In this document: in pieces, positions 53,601 to 62,600 of the stretch
How the letters are laid out: every line of letters starts with the position of its first letter
How positions within the stretch are numbered: the stretch's first letter is position 1
Source of the DNA: JAJEAD01 sp965221555
Lineage (GTDB): Bacteria > Pseudomonadota > Gammaproteobacteria > HK1
Assembly: GCA_965221555.1 (NCBI GenBank)
Contig: OZ244895.1
Coordinates: 2,108,001 to 2,172,000, forward strand
Direction: 5' to 3'
DNA length: 64,000 nucleotides
Notes under the pieces: generated by a model
Told to the model about the DNA's origin: nothing
What the model saw: only the letters and a program-made list of their open reading frames with translations
Databases searched by the model: none
Position numbers and translations under genes: made by a program

Positions 53601-56600
53601 GGCGACGGTGAAGGTGACGCTGTTGGTGGTGGCGGCGATGGTCACGGTGCGATCGCCGGTATCGCTGCTGGCGGCGACGTCGCCGCTTTGGCTGACGTTG
53701 ACGTTGACGTCGAGGTCGCTCGTCGGCGCGGTGGTGGTGGTGAGCGTGAAGGTCGCGTTTGCCCCCTCGGTGATGGACGTGGGGGACGCGGCGATGCTCA
53801 CCACCGGGGGTTCGTTGTCGGCGACGGTGACCGTGGCGGTGTGGTTGGTGCTGTCCACGGTGTAGTCGGGGTCGGTGCCGGTGTCGGCCTTGACCGTGGC
53901 GGTAATGGAGCCGTCGACCTCGTCGACGCTGTCGTTGACGGTGGCGACGGTGAAGGTGACGCTGTTGGTGGTGGCGGCGATGGTCACGGTGCGATCGCCG
54001 GTATCGCTGCTGGCGGCGAAGTCGCCGCTTTGGCTGACGTTGACGTTGACGTCGAGGTCGCTCGTCGGCGCGGTGGTGGTGGTGAGCGTGAAGGTCGCGT
54101 TTGCCCCTTCGGTAATGGACGTGGGGGACGCGGTGATGCTCACCACCGGGGCCTCGTTGTCGGCGACGGTGACCGTGGCGGTGTGGTTGGTGCTGTCCAC
54201 GGTGTAGTCGGGGTCGGTGCCGGTGTCGGCCTTGACCGTGGCGGTAATGGAGCCGTCGACCTCGTCGACGCTGTCGTTGACGGTGGCGACGGTGAAGGTG
54301 ACGCTGTTGGTGGTGGCGGCGATGGTCACGGTGCGATCGCCGGTATCGCTGCTGGCGGCGAAGTCGCCGCTTTGGCTGACGTTGACGTTGACGTCGAGGT
54401 CGCTCGTCGGCGCGGTGGTGGTGGTGAGCGTGAAGGTCGCGTTTGCCCCTTCGGTGATGGACGTGGAGGACGCGGTGATGCTCACCACCGGGGCCTCGTT
54501 GTCGGCGACGGTGACCGTGGCGGTGTGGTTGGTGTTGTCCACGGTGTAGTCGGGGTCGGTGCCGGTGTCGGCCTTGACCGTGGCGGTAATGGAGCCGTCG
54601 ACCTCGTCGACGCTGTCGTTGTCGGTGGCGACGGTGAAGGTGACGCTGTTGGTGGTGGCGGCGATGGTCACGGTGCGATCGCCGGTATCGCTGCTGTCGG
54701 CGAAGTCGCCGCTTTGGCTGACGTTGACGTTGACGTCGAGGTCGCTCGTCGGCGCGGTGGTGGTGGTGAGCGTGAAGGTCGCGTTTGCCCCTTCGGTGAT
54801 GGACGTGGGGGACGCGGTGATGCTCACCACCGGGGCCTCGTTGTCGGCGACGGTGACCGTGGCGGTGTGGTTGGTGCTGTCCACGGTGTAGTCGGGGTCG
54901 GTGCCGGTGTCGGCCTTGACCGTGGCGGTAATGGAGCCGTCGACCTCGTCGACGCTGTCGTTGACGGTGGCGACGGTGAAGGTGACGCTGTTGGTGGTGG
55001 CGGCGATGGTCACGGTGCGATCGCCGGTATCGCTGCTGTCGGCGAAGTCGCCGCTTTGGCTGACGTTGACGTTGACGTCGAGGTCGCTCGTCGGCGCGGT
55101 GGTGGTGGTGAGCGTGAAGGTCGCGTTTGCCCCTTCGGTGATGGACGTGGGGGACGCGGTGATGCTCACCACCGGGGCCTCGTTGTCGGCGACGGTGACC
55201 GTGGCGGTGTGGTTGGTGCTGTCCACGGTGTAGTCGGGGTCGGTGCCGGTGTCGGCCTTGACCGTGGCGGTAATGGAGCCGTCGACCTCGTCGACGCTGT
55301 CGTTGTCGGTGGCGACGGTGAAGGTGACGCTGTTGGTGGTGGCGGCGATGGTCACGGTGCGATCGCCGGTATCGCTGCTGTCGGCGAAGTCGCCGCTTTG
55401 GCTGACGTTGATGTTGACGTCGAGGTCGCTCGTCGGCGCGGTGGTGGTGGTGAGCGTGAAGGTCGCGTCTGCCCCTTCGGTGATGGACGTGGGGGACGCG
55501 GTGATGCTCACCACCGGGGCCTCGTTGTCGGTGACGGTGACCGTGGCGGTGTGGTTGGTGTTGTCCACGGTGTAGTCGGGGTCGGTGCCGGTGTCGGCCT
55601 TGACCGTGGCGGTAATGGAGCCGTCGACCTCGTCGACGCTGTCGTTGACGGTAGCGACGGTGAAGGTGGCGGTGGTGGCGTTGGCGGCGATGGTCACGGT
55701 GCGATCGCCGGTATCGCTGCTGTCGGCGAAGTCGCCGCTTTGGCTGACGTTGACGTTGACGTCGAGGTCGCTCGTCGGCGCGGTGGTGGTGGTGAGCGTG
55801 AAGGTTGCGTTTGCCCCTTCGGTGATGGACGTGGGGGACGCGGTGATGCTCACCACCGGGGCCTCGTTGTCGGCGACGGTGACCGTGGCGGTGTGGTTGG
55901 TGTTGTCCACGGTGTAGTCGGGGTCGGTGCCGGTGTCGGCCTTGACCGTGGCGGTAATGGAGCCGTCGACCTCGTCGACACCGTCGTTGTCGGTGGTGAC
56001 GGTGAGGGTGGCGGTGTTGGCGTTGGCGGCGATGGTTACCGTGCGCGTGCCGGCTTGGCCGCTGGTGGCGAAGTCGCCGCTGTCAGCAACGCTGACGTTG
56101 ACGGTAGTTTGGACCGCCGGCGCGGGCGAGACGCTGAGGTTGAAGGTCGCGGTCCCGCCCTCGGTGATGGACGTGGGGTCTGCCGCGGCAATGCTCACTA
56201 CCGGGACGTCGTTGTCGGCGACGGTGACCGTGGCGGTGTTGTCAGTGCTGTGTACGGTGTAACCGGTGCCGGTCCCGAGCGTGGCGGTAATGGAGCCGTC
56301 GACCTCGTCGGCACTGTCGTCGACGGTGGTCACGGTGAGGGTGGCGGTGGTGGCGTTGGCGGCGATGGTTACCGTGCGCGTGCCGGTCTGGTTGTTGCCG
56401 GCGAAGTTGCCGCTGTCGGTGACAGTGAGGTTGACGGTAGTTTGGACCGCCGGCGCGGGCGAGACGCTGAGGTTGAAGGTCGCGTTTGCCCCCTCGGTGA
56501 TGGACGTGGGGTCTGCCGCGGCAATGCTCACTACCGGGACGTCGTTGTCGGCGACGGTGACCGTGGCGGTGTTGTCAGTGCTGTGTACGGTGTAACCGGT

Positions 56601-59600
56601 GCCGGTCCCGAGCGTGGCGGTAATGGAGCCGTCGACCTCGTCGGCACTGTCGTCGACGGTGGTCACGGTGAGGGTGGCGGTGGTGGCGTTGGCGGCGATG
56701 GTTACCGTGCGCGTGCCGGTCTGGTTGTTGCCGGCGAAGTTGCCGCTGTCGGTGACGCTGACGTTGACGGTAGTTTGGACCGCCGGTGCGGGCGAGACGC
56801 TGAGCGTGAAGGTCGCGGTCGCGCCCTCGGTGATGGATGTGGGGTCTGCCGCGGCGATCGCAATGCTCACTACCGGGACGTCGTTGTCGGCGACGTCAAC
56901 CTTGGCGGTGTTGGCAGTGGTGTCCACGGTGTAGTCGGGGTCGGTGCCGGTGTCGGCCTTGACCGTGGCGGTAATGGAGCCGTCGACCTCGTCGACGTTG
57001 TCGTCGACGGTGGCGACGGTGAAGGTAACGCTCTTGGTGTTGGCGTTGATGGTCACCGTGCGATCACCGATTTCGCTGCTGTCGGCGAACTCGCCGCTTT
57101 GGCTGACGTTGACGTTCACGTCGAGGTCGCTCGTCGGCGCGGTGGTGGTGTTGAGGGTGAAGGTCGCGGTCTGTCCCTCGGTGATGGACGTGGGGTCTGT
57201 TGCGGCGATGGCGATGCTCACCACCGGGGGCTCGTCGTCGGCGACGTCGACCTTGGCGGTGTTGGCAGTGGTGTCCACGGTGTAGCCGGTGCCGATGCCG
57301 ACCGTGGCGGTAATGGTGCCGTCGTCCTCGTCGACAGTGTCGTTGAAGGTAGACACAGTGAGGGTGCCGGTGGTTTTGCCGGCGCCGATGATCACCGTAC
57401 GCTCGCCGGTCTGGCCAAGGTTGGCGAAGTTGCCGCTGTCGGTGACGTTGACCTTGACGGTGATACCGAGCGTCGGCGCGGTGGTGGTGGTGAGCGTGAA
57501 GGTCGCGGTCTGTCCCTCGGTGATGGACGTGGGGTCTGTTGCGGCGATGGCGATGCTCACCACCGGGAGCTCGTTGTCGGCGACGGTGACCGTGGCGGTG
57601 TGGTTGGTGCTGTCCACGGTGTAGTCAGGGTCGGTGCCGGTGTCGGCCTTGACCGTGGCGGTAATGGTGCCGTCAACCTCGTCGGCATCGTCGTTGTCGG
57701 TGGTCACGGTGAGGGTGCCGGAGGTCTTGCCAGCGGCGATAGTCGCGGTGCGCTCGCCAGCCTGGCCATCATTGGCAAACTTGCCACTGTCGGTGACGGT
57801 GACATTGACGGTGAGGTCGCTCGTCGGCGCGGTGGTGGTGGTGAGGGTGAAGGTCGCGGTCCCTCCCTCGGTGATGGACGTGGGGTCTGCCGCGGCGATG
57901 CTCACCACCGGGGGTTCGTTGTCGGCGACGGTGACCGTGGCGGTGTGGTTGGTGCTGTCCACGGTGTAGTCAGGGTCGGTGCCGGTGTCGGCCTTGACCG
58001 TGGCGGTAATGGTGCCGTCAACCTCGTCGACGCTGTCGTTGACGGTGGCGACGGTGAAGGTGACGCTGTTGGTGGTGGCGGCGATGGTCACCGTGCGATC
58101 GCCGGTCTGGTTGTTGCCGGCGAAGTCGCCGCTTTGGCTGACGTTGACGTTGACGTCGAGGTCGCTCGTCGGCGCGGTGGTGGTGGTGAGCGTGAAGGTC
58201 GCATTTGCCCCTTCGGTGATGGACGTGGGGGACGCGGTGATGCTCACCACCGGGGCCTCGTTGTCGGCGACGGTGACCGTGGCGGTGTGGTTGGTGTTGT
58301 CCACGGTGTAGTCGGGGTCGGTGCCGGTGTCGGCCTTGACCGTGGCGGTAATGGAGCCGTCGACCTCGTCGACGCTGTCGTTGACGGTGGCGACGGTGAA
58401 GGTGACGCTGTTGGTGGTGGCGGCGATGGTCACGGTGCGATCGCCGGTATCGCTGCTGTCGGCGAAGTCGCCGCTTTGGCTGACGTTGACGTTGACGTCG
58501 AGGTCGCTCGTCGGCGCGGTGGTGGTGGTGAGCGTGAAGGTCGCGTTTGCCCCTTCGGTGATGGACGTGGGGGACGCGGTGATGCTCACCACCGGGGCCT
58601 CGTTGTCGACGACGGTGACCGTGGCGGTATTGGCGGTGTTGTCCACGGTGTAGTCGGGGTCGGTGCCGGTGTCGGCCTTGACCGTGGCGGTAATGGAGCC
58701 GTCGACCTCGTCGACGCTGTCGTTGACGGTGGCGACGGTGAAGGTGACGCTGTTGGTGGTGGCGGCGATGGTCACGGTGCGATCGCCGGTATCGCTGCTG
58801 TCGGCGAAGTCGCCGCTTTGGCTGACGTTGACGTTGACGTCGAGGTCGCTCGTCGGCGCGGTGGTGGTGGTGAGCGTGAAGGTCGCGTTTGCCCCTTCGG
58901 TGATGGACGTGGGGGACGCGGTGATGCTCACCACCGGGGCCTCGTTGTCGGCGACGGTGACCGTGGCGGTGTTGGCGGTGTTGTCCACGGTGTAGTCGGG
59001 GTCGGTGCCGGTGTCGGCCTTGACCGTGGCGGTAATGGAGCCGTCGACCTCGTCGACGCTGTCGTTGACGGTGGCGACGGTGAAGGTGACGCTGTTGGTG
59101 GTGGCGGCGATGGTCACGGTGCGATCGCCGGTATCGCTGCTGTCGGCGAAGTCGCCGCTTTGGCTGACGTTGACATTGACGTCGAGGTCGCTCGTCGGCG
59201 CGGTGGTGGTGGTGAGCGTGAAGGTCGCGGTCGCGCCCTCGGTGATGGATGTGGGGTCTGCCGCGGCGATGGCGATGCTCACCACCGGGGGTTCGTTGTC
59301 GGCGACGGTGACCGTGGCGGTGTGGTTGGTGCTGTCCACGGTGTAGTCGGGGTCGGTGCCGGTGTCGGCCTTGACCGTGGCGGTAATGGAGCCGTCGACC
59401 TCGTCGACGCTGTCGTTGACGGTGGCGACGGTGAAGGTGACGCTGTTGGTGGTGGCGGCGATGGTCACGGTGCGATCGCCGGTATCGCTGCTGTCGGCGA
59501 AGTCGCCGCTTTGGCTGACGTTGACGTTGACGTCGAGGTCGCTCGTCGGCGCGGTGGTGGTGGTGAGCGTGAAGGTCGCGGTCGCGCCCTCGGTGATGGA

Positions 59601-62600
59601 TGTGGGGTCTGTCGCGGCGATGGCGATGCTCACCACCGGGGGCTCGTTGTCGGCGACGGTGACCGTGGCGGTGTGGTTGGTGCTGTCCACGGTGTAGTCG
59701 GGGTCGGTGCCGGTGTCGGCCTTGACCGTGGCGGTAATGGAGCCGTCGACCTCGTCGACGCTGTCGTCGACGGTGGCGACGGTGAAGGTGACGCTGTTGG
59801 TGGTGGCGGCGATGGTCACGGTGCGATCGCCGGTATCGCTGCTGGCGGCGAAGTCGCCGCTTTGGCTGACGTTGACGTTGACGTTGAGGTCGCTCGTCGG
59901 CGCGGTGGTGGTGGTGAGCGTGAAGGTCGCGGTCGCGCCCTCGGTGATGGATGTGGGGTCTGCCGCGGCGATGGCGATGCTCACCACCGGGGGCTCGTTG
60001 TCGGCGACGGTGACCGTGGCGGTGTTGGCAGTGCTGTCCACGGTGTAGTCGGGGTCGGTGCCGGTGTCGGCCTTGACCGTGGCGGTAATGGAGCCGTCGA
60101 CCTCGTCGACGCTGTCGTTGACGGTGGCGACGGTGAAGGTGACGCTGTTGGTGGTGGCGGCGATGGTCACGGTGCGATCGCCGGTATCGCTGCTGGCGGC
60201 GAAGTCGCCGCTTTGGCTGACGTTGACGTTGACGTCGAGGTCGCTCGTCGGCGCGGTGGTGGTGGTGAGCGTGAAGGTCGCGGTCGCGCCCTCGGTGATG
60301 GATGTGGGGTCTGCCGCGGCGATGGCGATGCTCACCACCGGGGGCTCGTTGTCGGCGACGGTGACCGTGGCGGTGTTGGCAGTGCTGTCCACGGTGTAGT
60401 CGGGGTCGGTGCCGGTGTCGGCCTTGACCGTGGCGGTAATGGAGCCGTCGACCTCGTCGACGCTGTCGTCGACGGTGGCGACGGTGAAGGTGACGCTGTT
60501 GGTGGTGGCGGCGATGGTCACCGTGCGATCGCCGGTCTGGTTGTTGCCGGCGAACTCGCCGCTTTGGCTGACGTTGACGTTGACGTCGAGGTCGCTCGTC
60601 GGCGCGGTGGTGGTGGTGAGCGTGAAGGTCGCGGTCGCGCCCTCGGTGATGGATGTGGGGTCTGCCGCGGCGATGGCGATGCTCACCACCGGGGGCTCGT
60701 TGTCGGCGACGTTAACCGTGGCGGTGTTGGCGCTGCTGTTTACGGTGTAGCCGGTGCCGTTTCCGACGGTGGCGGTAATGGAGCCGTTGTTCTCATCCAC
60801 ACTGTCGTCGACGGTGGCGACGGTGAGGGTGGCGGTGGTGGCGTTGGCGGCGATGGTCACCGTGCGCGCGCCGGTCTGGTTGTTGCCGGCGAAGTCGCCG
60901 TTTTGGGTGACGGCGACGTTGACGGTGATGGCGCTCGTCGGGGCGGTGGTTGTGGTGAGGGTGAAGGTCGCGTTTGCCCCCTCGGTGATGGACGTGGGGG
61001 ACGCAGTGATACTCACCACCGGGAGCTCGTCGTCGGCGACGTTAACCGTGGCGGTGTTGTTAGAGCTGTCCACGGTGTAGCCGGTGCCGTTTCCGACGGT
61101 GGCGGTAATGGAGCCGTTGTTCTCGTCGACACTGTCGTCGACGGTGGCGACGGTGAGGGTGGCGGTGGTGGCGTTGGCGGCGATGGTCACCGTGCGCGCG
61201 CCGGTCTGGTTGTTGCCGGCGAAGTCGCCGTTTTGGGTGACGGCGACGTTGACGGTGATGGCGCTCGTCGGGGCGGTGGTGGCGGTCAGGGTGAAGGTCG
61301 CGTTTGCCCCCTCGGTGATGGACGTGGGGGACGCAGTGATACTCACCACCGGGAGCTCGTCGTCGGCAACGTTCACAGTGGCGGTATCGGCACTGCTGTC
61401 CACGGTGTAGCCGGTGCCGGTTCCGACCGTGGCGGTGAGGGTGCCGTTGACCTCATCAACAGTGTCATTGTCGGTGGTCACGGTGAGGGTGGCGGTGGTG
61501 GCGCCGGCCGCGATGGTCGCGGTGCGCGTGCCGGCCTGGCCGCTGTCGGCGAAGTTGCCGCTGTCGGTGACGTTGACGTTGACGGTGATGGCGGTTGTGG
61601 GCGCGGTGGTGGCGGTGAGCCTGAAGGTCGCGGTCGCGCCCTCGGTGATGGACGTGGGAGCCACCGCGGCGATGCTCACCACCGGCGGCTCGTTGTCGGC
61701 GACGGTGACCGTGGCGCTGCCGGCACTTTGGGACACGGCGTAGTCGGTGCCGGTCTGGATCGTGGCGGTTAGGGTGCCGTCGACCTCGTCGACACTGTCG
61801 TCGACGGTGCCGACGGTGAGGGTGATGCTGGTGGTGCCGGCGCCGATGGTCGCGGTGCGCGATCCGGCCTGGCCGCTGTCGGCGAAGTTGCCGCTGTCAG
61901 TGACGTTGACGGTGACGTCAAGGTGGTCCGTCGGTGCGGTGGTGGCGGTGATCGTAAAGGTCGCGGGCGTGCCCTCGGTGACGGGCGAGGTGTCCGCGAC
62001 AATGCTCACCACCGGGAGCTCGTTGTCGTTGACGGTGACCGTGGCGGTGTTGGCCGTGCTGTCCACGGTGTAGTCGGTGCCGTTCTGGACCGTGGCGGTG
62101 ATGGAGCCGTTGACCTCGTCGACCTGGTCGTCGTTGGTGGTCACGGTGAGGGTGCCGGAGGTTTGGCCAGCGGCGATGGTCGCGGTGCGCGTGCCGATCT
62201 GGCCGCTGAGGGCGAAGTTGCCGCTCTGGGTGACGTCGAGGTTGACGGTGAGGTCGGCCGTCGGCGCGGTGGTGGCGGTGAGGGTGAAGGTCGCGGCCGC
62301 GCCCTCGGTGACGGGCGAGGTGCCCGCGGTGATGCTTACTTCCGGGGGATCGTCGTCGTTGACGGCGACTGTGGCGCTGTCGGCACTGGTGTGCACGAAG
62401 TAGTTGGTGCCGGGCTGGACCGTGGCGGTGAGGGTGCCGTGTTCCTCGTCGACTGTGTCGTTGACGGTGGCGACGGTGAAGGTTTCGGTGGTGTTGCCGG
62501 CCGTGATGGTCACGGTGCGCGTGCCAGTCTGTCCGCTGGCGGCGAAGTCGCCGCTGTCGGTGACGTTGACGTTGACGATGCGGTCGGTCGTCGGCGCGGT

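Noticed and set aside
48651..61772. A 4,373-residue open frame on the plus strand, Gly/Asp-rich (VVDGGDGEGGGGG-type repeats)
   Set aside because: It is antisense to the giant repeat gene. Because each repeat unit lacks stops on this frame, the frame stays open by periodicity. No ribosome site, signal or known fold supports it.
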